Below are positions 1 through 12,190 of a stretch of 64,000 bases of DNA, one piece after another. Both the position numbers and the translations under genes were made by a program. Within the stretch, counting starts at the first letter, position 1. Each line of letters starts with the position of its first letter. The notes beneath the pieces were generated by a model. The model saw only the letters and a program-made list of their open reading frames with translations, did no database searches and was not told where the DNA came from. The stretch covers positions 62,001 through 126,000 of the forward strand of contig JAYKXP010000010.1 of NCBI GenBank assembly GCA_037176845.1, written 5' to 3'. The DNA is from Paramarasmius palmivorus. Its lineage: Eukaryota > Basidiomycota > Agaricomycetes > Agaricales > Marasmiaceae.

Positions 1-459
1 TGCGATAGAAAGGAAAGAGATTAAGGAAAGGAAGAAATGCCGAGAGCCCATGGTGGAAGTGGAGGGCTTGAGGAAACAAGCCTGTAGGTATTGAGATGCA
101 TACAAGGCCTTCTCATCTTATATGGAGTTCAATTCAGATATGATAGCCTGTTGTGCATGTGGGCAACGTGATGATGCGAGCATCTTTGAGCTCGAATTCC
201 CTTCTTTGATCAAATACCCGAGGTTCGTCCAGGGGCCATGCAAGCTTCCATCTGGCTGCCGATACCGATGCATCGTGCTACATCCATAGATTAGTTGAGT
301 GGATCTCGCGCGCTATTGACGAAAGGAGGCGACATATTTCGTGTCCATAATTGAGATGCCCTCGTAGCCTGGGAGTCTGAGAGCCAGGAACATGTTCCAT
401 GTAATAATAGCTATCTACTAGAGTTCAGTCACGCAATGGCACAAGAGACTCTCGCGACT

Positions 460-1220
460 TACTGGTGACCAGGTCGTCGTAACGATGTTACTGTCATTGT
501 AATTAGTGGTACTATCGTTGTCATAAACCATCCCGCATTTGTGAGTGCCGAGCCAGGACAAGCCTGATGTACCTTGAAAACCACATTGAGACGTCGGGCA
601 GGTCCTTCAATTTGTAGAATACGTGTCGGAAACCGTGCGCTACCCTTGTCAGTTGATTTCAATGACTAAATCTATACAGTAAGAAATGTCGAGATCAAGA
701 CGAATAGTATTCTCGAGGGCTAAAAGACGCACCTCTCGCAATACTCATAGATGATTGGCAAAAAGCATCTGGGCTAAGTAGCAGATGGTGGAGGCAACAA
801 CACGAAAGGTCTTTGTGGTAATATTATCGTCTTGCAACCTCGTCAGTGTGATGACCCAGTTGCGCTTGAAAGGTGCAACATCATTCCAGCTGGCTTCCTT
901 GACGGCTCCCAGGGGCATGGAAAATGGTGCCACAAGAAATCCATGTGGCCGTCTTTAAGATTATTGGAAGGATACTATCCCGGAAACCACCATCATCTCA
1001 TTTTAACTCCTCACTGACAACCCACTGATGCAGTCCTCTCTTGGCGTTCGGAATAAGATGAAGCCCGCTATAGCCGATATCATTAGAAGTGCGGAGAACC
1101 ATTCCCTCTTGAACTGGCCAACAGCGATGTGCCTTGATGTGAAGTCGAGAATTGAAAGCAGTAAACTGTGTGCTGAATGATCAGACTGATCAAGAGAACA
1201 TATCTCAATGTCTTTCACTC
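460..1220 (-). other. Possible unrecognised gene at left edge
   Basis: Several short open frames on the minus strand join through plausible splice sites. For example, a frame reading CWPVQEGMVLRTSND runs into a GTGAGG donor near 1008 and a possible acceptor near 956. No family was recognised and no full reading frame could be built, so this may be a real small gene, a decayed one, or chance. The rest of 1-1537 shows nothing else I can support. Promoter elements of the F-box gene that starts at 1538 probably lie in the last few hundred bases. Confidence 0.2.
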
Positions 1221-1537
1221 ACTGAAAATCCTTTCCTTCCTCCGCAATGACCGACGAATATGACGCTTGCGAAGGTACCACTTCGACGGAGAAGACCGCT
1301 GTGCACCATGTGAATCATCGACCCCAGCCTATACATGAGGACTAAGTACGGACCTACCTCAATATGTAGTCAAATTTAACCACCGATATCATGGCGAGAG
1401 TTTTCTTCTGTTGAGATTGAAATATTGACCTGATACGAACTACCATTGCCAAAAGAACCTGCGATCAAGAGAGACTGTGACAGTCAGAGACGTCGCGCGT
1501 GACGGTAACGCTTTCTCCCTCAACACACTCCCACGCG

Positions 1538-3063
1538 ATGGTCAAACGGTCCAAACCTGCTCGGAAGGGTTCACCTTTACTGGAATTATGCCCCGAGTTG
1601 ATTCATATCATTCTTGGCTCCCTATCGCCCCGGGACATCGCCAGCTTAACCAGCTCGTGCCGCACTCTTCGTAGATATGTGGGCAAGGACGTTTTCTCGA
1701 TTGATCGCACCCTCGCTCCGTATTTTTCACCTCAGGAAATCGTCGATTTTCGCCTCATTCAAGCTCAAACAGGTGCAGTGCTGTCTGGCCTCCCTGTTAT
1801 GGGTTTTTTCTGCAACGAGCGGTACCCAAAGGCTGTCCTTAGTATCTACGTTGAAAGGGGTCTTCGGGTCGAGCATGAAATGGCAGTCATCCGCTTTCTA
1901 CAGGAGATAGGGTATGATTTTCGCGATCCCGAACAAATGGAGCGGCTGGACAAGGAGATTTCAGGAGAAGAATTCGATGATGATGGAAGAGCAGAACAAC
2001 TTAGGGAGCTGGAGGCCTCAGGGTTGTATCACCCACGGGATCCCTTGGAGGAGGCGATGGAAGAGGCCTGGGCAGATATGGATGGAGACAGACACGACCA
2101 TTCGTTTTGCGATGACTGCAGTATAACTCCGATCGGCGCAACATTCGGCTTCGCGAGAGGAACTCAGAGAATCCAAGTGATTGTTTGCAGGGAGTCCGTT
2201 ATGGACGTTGTCCTCAACTTTAACTCCAGTGCGTCGATCTAGTATACTTCCGTAGCTGGGTTATAGCTCTAATCAACCCCCTAGCTGCCTCGATGAACAT
2301 CATCAGCTCCTCTCATGCATATTGCATGTACCCGGCTGCCACTTTGGATCACCGCCTCACACTTGTGATTAATCGCGAATCTACTAACCCGGAATCGGCG
2401 CTTGAGCATGAAGATATCCTAAACGTAATTGATCGCGACTGGACGTTCATTGACCAGAAAGATGAAGACGGTATTTCTCGTGGAGGTTTTTATGCCAACA
2501 GAGTGCGCCGTTTAGGTGACTCACTTTGCTGGACAATGAAACTCGAATCGGTAAGGCCTCGGTCACCACGGCCTTTTGCATTAGACGAACAATGTTTCCC
2601 TTATGTTGTACTGGAGAGCAACTCGTGGACGCTTTCTAAACATGGAGTCATTGATCCCGAATTTCTAACAAAGATGGAGCGATACTGCGAAGAGGAGGGC
2701 TTAAACTTCGAGGAAACACTTCCTGACCTTGACCCAGACCACGGCGAAGTTCGCTTCACAACCGATGGACAGGAGTTTTGGAAGACTGTCTTGATGATGG
2801 AGAGCGGATACTATCGGACCGTATACTGCAACTCCAATTTTGGGACGATGCTGGAATTCCGTTACTGTATCTCTCTGGAGTTCGAGGTTGATCATGACAA
2901 TCTCTTTTCGACTGTGGAAGGCAGCTTTCCCTGTGTCATGGAAACTCCCCAGCAACAACATGTTATTCGTCGCGCAACGAATGCAAAAGTATACAAATTC
3001 CTTGATGCTCTGCCCAAGAGGTGGGTGTCTGTCTGGTCCTTGAAACGATTCCGTTCTCGCTAA
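1538..3063 (+). CDS. F-box domain protein
   Basis: Two exons, 1538-2228 and 2285-3063, joined by a 56 nt intron (donor GTGCGT, acceptor CCCTAG) that restores one phase-1 frame; about 489 residues. The first ATG in frame is at 1538. An F-box-like helix set lies near residues 13-45 (LLELCPELIHIILGSLSPRD, then a C-x-x-x-R run), so the protein probably binds Skp1 and serves as substrate receptor of an SCF ubiquitin ligase. The region after it is acidic (EEAMEEAWADMDGD) and has no recognised repeats; a short Cys/His stretch (HDHSFCDDCS) is present. Substrate unknown. Its 3' end lies about 270 bp from the 3' end of the lyase gene on the other strand. Confidence 0.75.
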
Positions 3064-3336
3064 CCCTTTGTAAAGCAACGATATGCGTTTGCGAGCAATC
3101 GTCCAGGAATACTTTGACCAATATGTGAAGTGACCACGGCAGTTTTTCTCGTATTCCTTACGGCAAACTCAGTGCATGTCATCTCAACTTTTCTGTATCC
3201 TCTGTTTGACTGTAAAACCAGTATGATTGTGTGCTATGTCGTGTAATGTAACTTGAAAGATTCGAAGTGCCAATCGACGAATATATCCAAATTTTAATTA
3301 AAGTCCCATAAAAGTCACATTAGGTTCATTATCGCA

Positions 3337-5602
3337 CTAAACCTTGTACAGGGCATCTAAGAACGCCTCTGCAAGTTCTCCCACCATCGAAGGTCCAACC
3401 GCGGAAGACTGGCCCAAACCTGTAAGCGGTAAGTCAGCTCAAGCCTCATAATCACACCGCAAAAGGACGCACCATAGAGGGCGACCATCGTGCCCTCCTT
3501 TTCACCAGGCTTCCTCTCCCGGCTCTTCGCTTCCTTGACACACTCCTTCAAATCGCTAATGAACTCGTCTGAGGCTTGTGGAGTAAGCATCTATTATCCA
3601 TTAGCCTCAACCCCAATGACAGACACGTGGTAACAACATACTGTGCAAGCAATGTGAACAGCTGGTGGGTTGCTCAAAGCGTTCAAATGCCATCCCTTCT
3701 TCGACATCATATCACCAACTTCCAGAACATTCACCATGGGGTGCTTTGATCCAAATGCAATAACACTAGCTGGAGGAGATCCCAAGATGTAAAGCTCTGG
3801 GAAAGAAGTGCGAATGGTCTCTGCGATGTTTCGAGCGCAACCGACGATGCGGGTACATGAGTCGAGGTAACCCCTGTTTGCACGATCAAGATATGGGATG
3901 AAGCAGATTCGAAAATACACTCACTTGTCTCCGACATTCATCATTGCAGCCCAAGTACCGGCAATGAGAGCACCAGGTCTGGATCCAGATAGTGATGGGG
4001 AGGCGTAAAGACCGCCACTCCAACCAGTCATGACGAAGTACTGGTGTTTTCTCAATTCGGCTGAACGATACATGATCACAGATGTTCCTTTGGGTGCAAA
4101 ACCGTACTGTAGCATTTGAGTTAGTCCAGATGAACTACTTCACGATGAGATTGCTCACTTTGTGGGTATCGCAGGATATACTGGTGACACCAGGCACGCG
4201 GAAATCAAAGGGCTCAAGTTTGTACTTTCCGTTGAGACCTCCAGATAAACCAGCCTTCTCGAGATAAGGCATTATGAAAGAACCGAGACAGCAGTCGACG
4301 TGAAGTCCAATCTTATACTTGAGAGCAAGCTTGGAGAGTTCGGATATGGGGTCCATATTGCCATCTGGGAAGTTGGGCGCAGATCCAACGAGCTAAACAG
4401 TCGTCAGTTGCGCGTTTATCACTCACTGAGATGCGCGTAGCCTCACCAGAATTGTATTTGGGTTGATAGCCTTTCTGACCTTCTTCATATCTACCTGTCG
4501 CGAGACTGGGTCGACCGGTATTTCGTGAACCTGGGGAGAAATCGTGAACAAAGGTCAACCCGGAATTATAGAGACATACCTTGATACCAAAGTATGCAGC
4601 GGCCTTGTCAAACGCAGCGTGCGCGGATGCAGGAAGAACCATCTCGGGATGAGTGATGCCTGACAACATGGTCAGACTAGGGTTCCAAAGGAACGACGAC
4701 CTACTAACCTTTGGTCTTCCTCGCCCAATCTCGGTACGTCTTGACAGCCATAACAATGCTTTCCGTGCCTCCGGAAGTCATGGTACCAGCACCGGTGGGA
4801 TGGTTGTATAGTTCTTCATGTGATTTGTGAACCTGATGAAGGAGCATGTGGAAAGGAAGCCACTGTACCTAAGCACATTCTGACAATTTCGGCTTCCATC
4901 TTTCTGACAGCAGGGAAAAGATCCGGGTGGAGAGGGTTCGAGAGACAGTAGCGTGAATAAGCGGTCGAGATAACGTTGGATAGAGAAGGATGGCCGTCTG
5001 GAGAGGTATTGAGACTCGTGTAACCAGCTGAAGTGGACGTTCAACGTACGGTATACAGCTCCGCTGACTTTTCCCTGCTGCCATGCAGTCAACTCTTTGC
5101 CTTCACCTTCAACTTCTTTGTTTCCGTGTGCGTGAGCGTCCATACGATCAAACTCAGCTAAAATCCATTCAAGCGGTTTGCCTTCGTCAGGTAATCTGTT
5201 TTGAATGCAAGTATGAGCGACTTGAATGTGAAACAGGCTCTGGAGAACGTACCCAATATACTTTGAATCACCAACCAATCTTCGCTCGATGTCCAGCTTG
5301 GCAGCTCCCATCTCGGTCTTGATCCTTTGCCTTACTTGCTTCGAGCTTTCCAGTGGCATCTTGAAATACAGCCTAAGTAGCCATTGACTTGCCCGGTTCA
5401 ATGCTTCGCTTATCGTGCCATGAATTCCTCTTGCTCGCAGATGTCGGTAAGACTCGACCGTACTCGACAAAAGAGCGAAGGTTGTGTGTAGCAGGGACAG
5501 AACGATGACCAGCCTCGCTGCTGGCGGCAATGAAGATAGCCGGGCCTGTATCGCGACGAGTGCGCTGAGGGATTTGGTTGTCAGAGTCGTTACTGTCGAC
5601 AT
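3337..5602 (-). CDS. DPL1: Sphingosine-1-phosphate lyase (sphinganine-1-phosphate aldolase)
   Basis: A PLP enzyme of the ER membrane that splits phosphorylated long-chain bases into a fatty aldehyde and phosphoethanolamine, the exit step of sphingolipid catabolism. ATG at 5602; at least seven introns, e.g. exon 1 5602-5253 and exon 2 5195-5050. N-terminal membrane helix ([15 protein letters not shown]). Family blocks in order: [50 protein letters not shown] and the PLP-lysine block SCDTHK joined across an intron to [10 protein letters not shown]. The last intron removes the bases between MVALYG and LGQSSAVG, and the protein ends LDALYKV at a TAG at 3337. All expected landmarks are present and no damage was seen. 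The neighbours (prefoldin, peroxidase) share strand but not pathway. Confidence 0.93.
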
Positions 5603-6235
5603 TGTTGTTGGGTTTTGATGTTGGGGTTGAACAAACCAGGCGACCGTCCCCGCCTGAAAAGAGAAAAAGAAACCCCGCGTACCCGTTATGTGCGGTGTAG
5701 CTTGGTGTCAATACATGTGAAACTTCCTTACGTGAGGCGCTGTTTTTCCGCGTAGATTTTGGAAAAATATCAACGGTCCTGCATTTTGAACACAAATCAA
5801 ACTAATAATGCCGCACAGGCGTCTCGATTCATGTGCCGTATGAGCAAGGCATATCTAGGGATCGTCACGGTAAATCATGCTAATACTTTATTCGTGCTGA
5901 TTCACCGGCACTGGGTGTGGACTTGGAAGCGACCGAGGACAAACGGGTCGACACCCCCTGCCTGCCCGCGTTTGTGCCATTCGGAAGTTTTATCTCTCCC
6001 ACAAAGATGTTCCATAGCAAGAGAATCAAATATCCGAGAGCAATATCCAACATCACGACGAGACCCGAAACTTCATCGATCCCCTAATTCAACGTTGCGT
6101 GCAGTGTACATAGTGGTGTTGGAACAAGGGTAGAAATACAGCATCGCGTGTATTGGGAATACATTATCTGAAAACCGAAAGGTGACCTCAGTAACAGTGC
6201 ACATCAACAGTGCACAACGACGCACCTAAACTCTT

Positions 6236-6799
6236 TCACTCGTCGAGATTTATAGAGCTTCCAAACTTGGCATATAAGACGACCTTCAGCTCCCTCATTT
6301 CCTTCTCGCACGAGTCCGCTTGCGATCTTAGAGAGACACGAGTTTGAGTTAGCTTTAAGAATCGTGAACACCAAGACGCACAAAAGCTGCTCTAGCCGGC
6401 TTTGTATATCATTTTGGTCACTCTCCAAACGTTTCAAGGCTTTTGCGTGAGGTAAATGAAGGAAAGATTCGCCGAGTTTGTAGAGCACTTCCTCGTCTTC
6501 ATCTGCAAGCTCTAGTTCGGTTGAAAGGTCATCCAGCGTCTCTTTCTCTGTTCGCAGCGCTTCAATCTTTTCTTTAAATCCACTGAGACGTGTGTTGAGT
6601 TTCGAAAATGCGTTGATACGGGATTGGTCCTCTAGGTTTAACGTCAGTCCTCTCCGCGTGGATAACCCGGAGAAAAACATACCCCATGTCACCTCTACCT
6701 CGTCTGACGCGTCGGTATCTTGCTAAGTGAAGAAAAAGGTCAAAACCACTACGCCAAATCGCGGACAAACCCAATGCTCACCATTCGTATGCTACTCAT
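6236..6799 (-). CDS. GIM3: Prefoldin subunit 4
   Basis: A beta-type subunit of the hexameric prefoldin chaperone, which delivers nascent actin and tubulin to the CCT chaperonin in the cytosol. Four exons: MSSIRM, QDTDASDEVEVTWE, a long middle exon starting DQSRINAFSKLN, and a last exon ending LKVVLYAKFGSSINLDE. The two coiled-coil helices flank the hairpin (LELADEDEEVLYKLGESFLH), as expected of the family. Length is about 130 residues, also usual. Splicing to QDTDAS uses the acceptor CACTTAG; splicing at the nearer AAG would hit a stop. A CCCTAACC motif lies 27 nt upstream of the ATG. Confidence 0.9.
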
Positions 6800-6825
6800 G
6801 GTGAAGGTGATCGATGTGTAGTTCA

Positions 6826-6834
6826 ACCCTAACC
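6826..6834. promoter_or_regulatory. Telo-box-like motif ACCCTAACC upstream of prefoldin gene
   Basis: ACCCTAACC begins 27 nt upstream of the prefoldin start codon (6799, minus strand). The same core occurs upstream of CSN5 and of the short gene at 16535. A regulatory role is inferred from position only. Confidence 0.35.
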
Positions 6835-7107
6835 TTAACAAAGGAAGCTTAAGCGCTTGGACACCAGTTGTAATCGAACATTCTCGTCGACCTGTAATCC
6901 AAGGTTATCACACGTTTAGCGCCGGGCATGCCGCAAATCAAAATCTCAAAAATCGAGCATTAATTAGACAGCCAATTTGAAGCATTATACACAAAGCAAA
7001 ATAAGTATCGCATCTAGTTTCTATCCTCTAGTTTTCGCTCATCTAGATTCTAGAACCTTATGCACCAGAATTCCGCAGAAATAATGATAGAGAATGGGGA
7101 CAGAAGT

Positions 7108-8798
7108 TTACTTCTGCTCCTGCTCATCGACAGTCTTCATTGTCCAGGGCTCGGGAGTGACGAACTGTTGAGTGGGAACACCGAGCTCAAAGAGACGGGA
7201 GACGGCGGAGGCGAAGCTGTGAACAGATGTGTCAGAAAAACTTTGGAATGGGGTCGGGGAACTTACTCCTTGAACCAGAGGTCGCTGTCATCAGCGTACT
7301 GTTTGGCGTACTTCTTGAAGGACTTATCTTGAACGAGGACGTAGTCGGTACTGTCCAAGAGGCATTAGCGCCACACCAGGAAAAACCTTGGGATCAGACG
7401 TACGGTAACATCATAAGACTTTTAGTAGTCTTGTCCTCGAGCTGCTTAGGACCGTCCCACTTCTTCCAGACCCACCTAGAGCAAGATGAGTTACATACAG
7501 GGCACATCCCTTAAAATAAATCGCTTACTTTTCGTTAAAGAGAAGCTTGAAGTAGTCGTTGGTAACCGTGGTAGGAGAGAAGGTCCAGGGTCCTTCGAAT
7601 CCAGAGCTAAACGAGACTCGCATTGAGATTCCCGATCACTGAACAAAATGTGTAGACATACCGATCGCGATGGCATCGACCCAAAGCGTGCGCTCCAGAG
7701 AGGGCAACAATTTCCTGGTCATTGAATCTGGAAACGGCTGTCGGTAACTTACTTCGGTCCGAACATCTGTGAGAAGACATACCCCATACGGTAAAAAATC
7801 TACCCGCAACTCAATATAAACGTCAAAGTTCCCGATAGCATTTGGATAGAATACTGACCTTCCTCAAGTGATCAGCTCCTTGCGTGGCGTCAGGAAGACG
7901 GCCATCGGGAGTGGCTTCAGCGGCCGTTCCGTCAATACGACCAGGTCTCCAGGGAATTTTTGGGCCAGCCATTTCCTAAACACATGAAAGACGGAGATTT
8001 AGCGGAATTCCCGGATGTCGCGCGATTTGTGGCGGGAATACGTACCTGGATCGCGGCAACACCACCGAGAGTCCAAAGGTCGCCGTAAGTTATCCAAGGG
8101 AACTCTTGCTTGACCTTTTCCATGAGTTCACGAGCGACATGGAGACCGGCATTAGCACCGTGGAGGGATTCGGGCTCAAAACGCATGGTGGCATAGTTGC
8201 TGTCGAGAGATAAGAAATAAATGAATGTTGCATCAATCAAAGGTTATGTACGAACCTGCCGCCGGTCTTGGTGTCCTTATCGTAGGTTCCAGACGCATGC
8301 CAGGCTAGACGGACTAGGACGGGACCGTACGAACCATCTAGATGTGCGCCGGGTGAGTTTTGTCCCAAAAGGCATACGAAGTTCCTCACCATCGTAATCA
8401 TTGTCATCGAGCAGCTCAGCGATCCTGTTATAGACCTACGACATAATTAGTTCGTTTGTTCCATATTTGACGCGACGAGTACGCACTTTTTGGTAATCCT
8501 CCTTCGTCGGCACAAAATTTGCCTTTACTTTTGCGGCCTGGACACCAGATTTGACAGCATCGCTGTCAGAGCTGAAGACAAAGTATCCACCTGCAGCTAC
8601 GACGACAGCTCCAATACCAACGAAGAGAGCTGTGTTAGATTTTGGTGGAGGTGTCGAGCTGGAGCCGGAGCTGGAAGATTCAGCAGAGTACCTGCGAATT
8701 GCCTGAGCAGCTCTGAACTGAGTCCTCAGAGGAGCTCTGGCGATGGCTGGGGAGAAGGCAGCCTTCTTGATCGGAGCACGAAGAAAAGAGAGTGACAT
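7108..8798 (-). CDS. CCP1: Cytochrome c peroxidase, mitochondrial
   Basis: A class I haem peroxidase that reduces hydrogen peroxide with electrons from cytochrome c in the mitochondrial intermembrane space. ATG at 8798 ([15 protein letters not shown]), followed by an Arg/Ser-rich presequence and a single membrane span ([18 protein letters not shown]), the bipartite sorting signal of the yeast enzyme. The distal haem pocket reads RLAWHASGT (Arg, Trp, His); the proximal side reads [10 protein letters not shown] (His ligand); GPWTFSP carries the tryptophan matching the radical site Trp191 of yeast. There are many short introns (about nine). The end is VDEQEQK then TAA at 7108. Family blocks [11 protein letters not shown] and GGVAAIQ are intact. 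No damage seen. Confidence 0.93.
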
Positions 8799-8999
8799 GG
8801 TGGTGGTAAGGGAGAGAAACGCAATACTCGGAGATTTTGTAGGGATGATAAGTGTTATTACCAACCCTGCGCATGACTGGGGCATGACTTGTTTGCGGGG
8901 TTCGGCGCTTTCCCGGAGATTCCGAGCCAATCAGAATGCAGAGCTTACTTATCTTTCCCTCCGACGGTCACGACGATGACTGAGGGGATTATCGGGTGG

Positions 9000-9808
9000 A
9001 TTATCTTTGTGCACGACGCGTACGACGGTCTCGACGCGATTTTTTCTCTTAGGGGCTTTCCGAGGCGCGTCTATAATTTTCCAATACAATTTGGGCTGAC
9101 ATATGACATAGCCCTAGTCCACATGATAGTCCTCTTCTTGCTTCCTTCTCTCACACCCCAAGTAATCGTTATGCTCTGACAGAACAGGCTCCTCGACAGC
9201 CGTAAATCACTTGGACTGAAAATTTTTGGAGGAATCATCTGGTGAGTTGTTATTAGAGCGGTGCATCATGCAGTTCTTGGGAGCCAATCTTCTGACGCTA
9301 GTTTGAAAGGTGAATGGAAGCTAGACGAAACTCTAAGCTGTACTCCATGGCATTGCCTTGACAGCGAGTCTTCATACGTTACAACTCTCCACGAGATTCG
9401 AATAGCATGAATAGAGCTCTACGGAAAAGCTTGAAGGTTTATGTCCATGGAATAGGTGTTTTGTGGACCGCTTTTGTTGTGGGCGCTTAGGATGGCTATT
9501 CTTACTCTTCGCCAGGGCCTTCCCCGAGCTTCCCCGTCGGTCTCCTCGCAGTCTTGTTGGACAACTTATCAACACCGACCCTTTCTACTGCCAATTCCAG
9601 GCAAATCATGGACAGGGTCCACCACGTGAACACCGCCAACAGCATTTGGTCCTGGAATGGCTGTCCGCCCATAAAACACTGATGGCGTTTTAGCGCTCGA
9701 ATCATTCAAAACCCACTTGATACCATCTTCTGCTGGCGGTGCCGCGAGTAATAAAAAGTACGTGTCGTTTGTCAATCATCGTAACGTCGCCGTTCACGTC
9801 GTTCCGGA
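9000..9808. other. Intergenic stretch without confident gene
   Basis: Short open frames exist on both strands, one minus-strand frame reading NDTYFLLLAAPPAEDGIK, but no family or splice chain could be supported. The right end is the promoter of the DUF6699 gene; the left end holds the promoter of the peroxidase gene. Confidence 0.4.
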
Positions 9809-9809
9809 C

Positions 9810-9823
9810 TATATATATATATA
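9810..9823 (+). promoter_or_regulatory. TATA box of DUF6699 gene
   Basis: A run of alternating TA about 50-63 nt upstream of the ATG at 9873, a short distance for a core promoter TATA element. It is the clearest TATA element seen upstream of any plus-strand gene here. Confidence 0.5.
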
Positions 9824-9872
9824 CTTTCAGGACCAGATCGTCGAACCAGTATCATCTCTCACTAGAACCATC

Positions 9873-10559
9873 ATGAATCTTCCCTGGGGAAACTACTTCC
9901 AGCAACCTCCCACCTACTACCCCCATCCTTCGCACGTTTATTATCCGCCAGGATGGAGTCAGCCTCAGATGGATCCACTGATGCAGCGAAGAGGTAAGAA
10001 CTTTGCCTCCACGATTCTTACTCTTCTTCATCGTTTTATCCTCACAGCGCCTGCTCCCTTACACTCCAAAAAGTACCCCAACATGCACCCGATTCTCGCC
10101 GCTGATAGTACCATCCTCCGATATGACATCCGCAAGAAACCCCAAGTCGACATCCTCTCGTCAACCTACCTGGCTCATCGACACACTCCCGCAATGGCAT
10201 ATCCTGCGACACACATACGACTGATCTCCAAATCGTTTCCATGGACGATCGATATCGTCACACCGTCCCCGATAACGTGTGATAACGTCTGGGAAGCACT
10301 ACATAATGCCCTGCAGCAGCATCTCGCGGATTCGGAATGGGGGGTAGCTGTCGGTGATGCCGATCTGAAAAAGAAGATAGAGAAAGCAGCAAAGAAGAGA
10401 GGCGAAACTGATGGTGATAAAGCGTTGAAGAGGATTGACTGGTTGGGAGATGCAACCAAGTTCAAGGGATTGGAGAAGATCGAGGAATTTGAAAAGGAAC
10501 GTCTACTCCCTGGTCAACAGCCTGTAGCGGAAACATGGGTTGTAAAGCTTAGTGAATAA
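9873..10559 (+). CDS. DUF6699 domain protein, short form
   Basis: ATG at 9873 gives MNLPWGNYFQQPP, a Pro/Tyr-rich lead (PPTYYPHPSHVYYPPGW). The folded part then runs from HPILAADSTILRYDIRKKPQ to the end and includes KSFPWTIDIVTP and VWEALHNALQQHL, the pattern of the basidiomycete DUF6699 family, whose function is unknown. A second, much longer member lies at 42980-45147. A consensus intron, 9994-10047 (GTAAGA to CACAG, 54 nt), is a multiple of three and has no stop, so retained and spliced forms would both be in frame (228 or 210 residues). A Lys/Glu-rich insert (LKKKIEKAAKKRGE) follows the core helix. The gene converges with the decayed gene ending at 10671. Confidence 0.75.
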   Translation: MNLPWGNYFQQPPTYYPHPSHVYYPPGWSQPQMDPLMQRRGKNFASTILTLLHRFILTAPAPLHSKKYPNMHPILAADSTILRYDIRKKPQVDILSSTYLAHRHTPAMAYPATHIRLISKSFPWTIDIVTPSPITCDNVWEALHNALQQHLADSEWGVAVGDADLKKKIEKAAKKRGETDGDKALKRIDWLGDATKFKGLEKIEEFEKERLLPGQQPVAETWVVKLSE

Positions 10560-10670
10560 TTGCGGACTTTCTGTTTGATTTTAGACTGGGTTTATGTACT
10601 ATCGAGGAACGCTATATACCACTGGATGCCGAATTGTCACACTTGATTCGAGTTGAACTACCCCCCAAAA

Positions 10671-12180
10671 TCAACCACCACCGCATCCGCCTCCACCGTC
10701 TCCCCTACCGCTATTCAGGTTGATAGACCATGGTTTATCATCAATATAAGCGCTTGGAATTTTGTGTACGCTTTGAAACTTGCGAGTCAGCATCGGAAGT
10801 ACGAAAGCAAGGGGATAGCTTACGGCGGTTCCCGGAGCTTCTGCCTCGTTGCCTTAACTAATTTATCCATCGAAAGATCTGTACGAATGAGGATAGCTTG
10901 CTCCCATGTTCGAGCGGTACGCGGCGCTTTCGGTGAACGTTCACGAGTAATTTTCGAAGGCTTCTCTGACTTGTATTGCGTCCTGTCTGGCCAATAAAAC
11001 TTGGGCGTTGCCAATACGCATATTCTTGAGCGACCATGCCCTGCTGACACTAAATAGATGGACGAGCTTATGATCGAACAGAGGTGCAGGAAAATGTCAC
11101 ATGACATCGTTCTTGTCCAGGTCCTCCGGAGATGTCCGATGCCGACATGTCCTGAGCGAGCTTATTGAACGCCAGAGCCCGACTTTGTCATCAAAGGAAA
11201 GCTTCCCCGTCTACGCATAAGAGAGACTCAGAAAGTATGAGAAACTACTCTGAAGGTAGCTCTTTCCGTCATTTGGCCTGACGAGATGTTGAAAGTCAGA
11301 ATACTAGAATGAGCGGCAGGTCACGAAACTTACAAACAGTGACATCTCTTCCGCAATCCGGACACACGATTATACGTTTGTCCAGGACAACCATTGATCC
11401 AAACGGGTCGAAGAGCATGTCGATATTCCTGAGCCAATTAGTGACTCGAGTAGGTGGCGGGTCAGATATCCTTCTAGGAACTTGTTTAGATCTTGAGGGA
11501 ACCATAGAGTTACGCGCTGAATGTCTTCTTGATGCTTGTTTCGAGTGTCAGCATGAGTAGAATTCGTAATAACTCAGCCATACGAACGCAGAATTCAGCG
11601 AGTACGCACGCCAGACCAGAAAAAGATCGAGAGGCAGCAGTCGGTCGCTTAATGAAGATTCGAGGCTTAAGGAAGTTTGACTACACAAAGCCTTGGACCA
11701 TAGTTACAGTCTACAGACCCTGATCAATCATAGGACAACATGACACAATTCAGAGCACGAACCGTTTAAGTGCCAACCAAGCCCACAAACGGTCAGGCTC
11801 CCAGGGCGGTGGTGCATACGACAAGGGCTGAAGATCTACATGTTCATGTAGGTGTTCCCTCGCAGCTCCGCAAAGGCATGCAATAGCTTCAGGTGGGATT
11901 TGACTTGATCAGCAGTCATGAGTGTATTGGTTTGTTTGACACCAATGGCGAACAAGGCAGGAAGCGTAAAAGACGGTGACGGTTCGGAGAGGCTGTATCG
12001 AGGAACGTCGTCATTAGAGCAGGGGTAAAATGCTGTAGTCAGCACAAGATGACTAGTGAAGAGTCACTGAGGCTACACTGGAATTGGTGTAATCTGTGCG
12101 CTGGTCACTTTTTGGAATAAAGGTTACAGACACGAGAACGACTTACATGAGTATGAGCAGCACCCAGTCTCGGCAGCGCT
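10671..12180 (-). pseudogene. Decayed glycine-rich-domain (GRDP-like) gene
   Basis: Pieces of one fungal glycine-rich-domain-containing protein (DUF1399/GRDP-like) lie in order on the minus strand: FAIGVKQTNTLMTADQVKSH; PPPWEPDRLWAWLALKRF; LLPLDLFLVWRAYSLNSAF; EDIQRVTLWFPQDLNKFLE; VTNWLRNIDMLFDPFG with a CPDC pair; GKSYLQSSFSYF; SAYIDDKPWSINLNS; and a Gly tail GDGGGGCGGG before a TGA at 10671. Some breaks are introns, e.g. after KRF and after SAF. Others are not: a one-base shift after HAFAELR (about 11855), a shift between the FLE and VTNW blocks (about 11455), an in-frame TAG near 11210, and loss of a Cys pair expected there. No good ATG was found. A badly resolved but live gene remains possible. 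Confidence 0.55.
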
Positions 12181-12190
12181 TGTACGCCAC

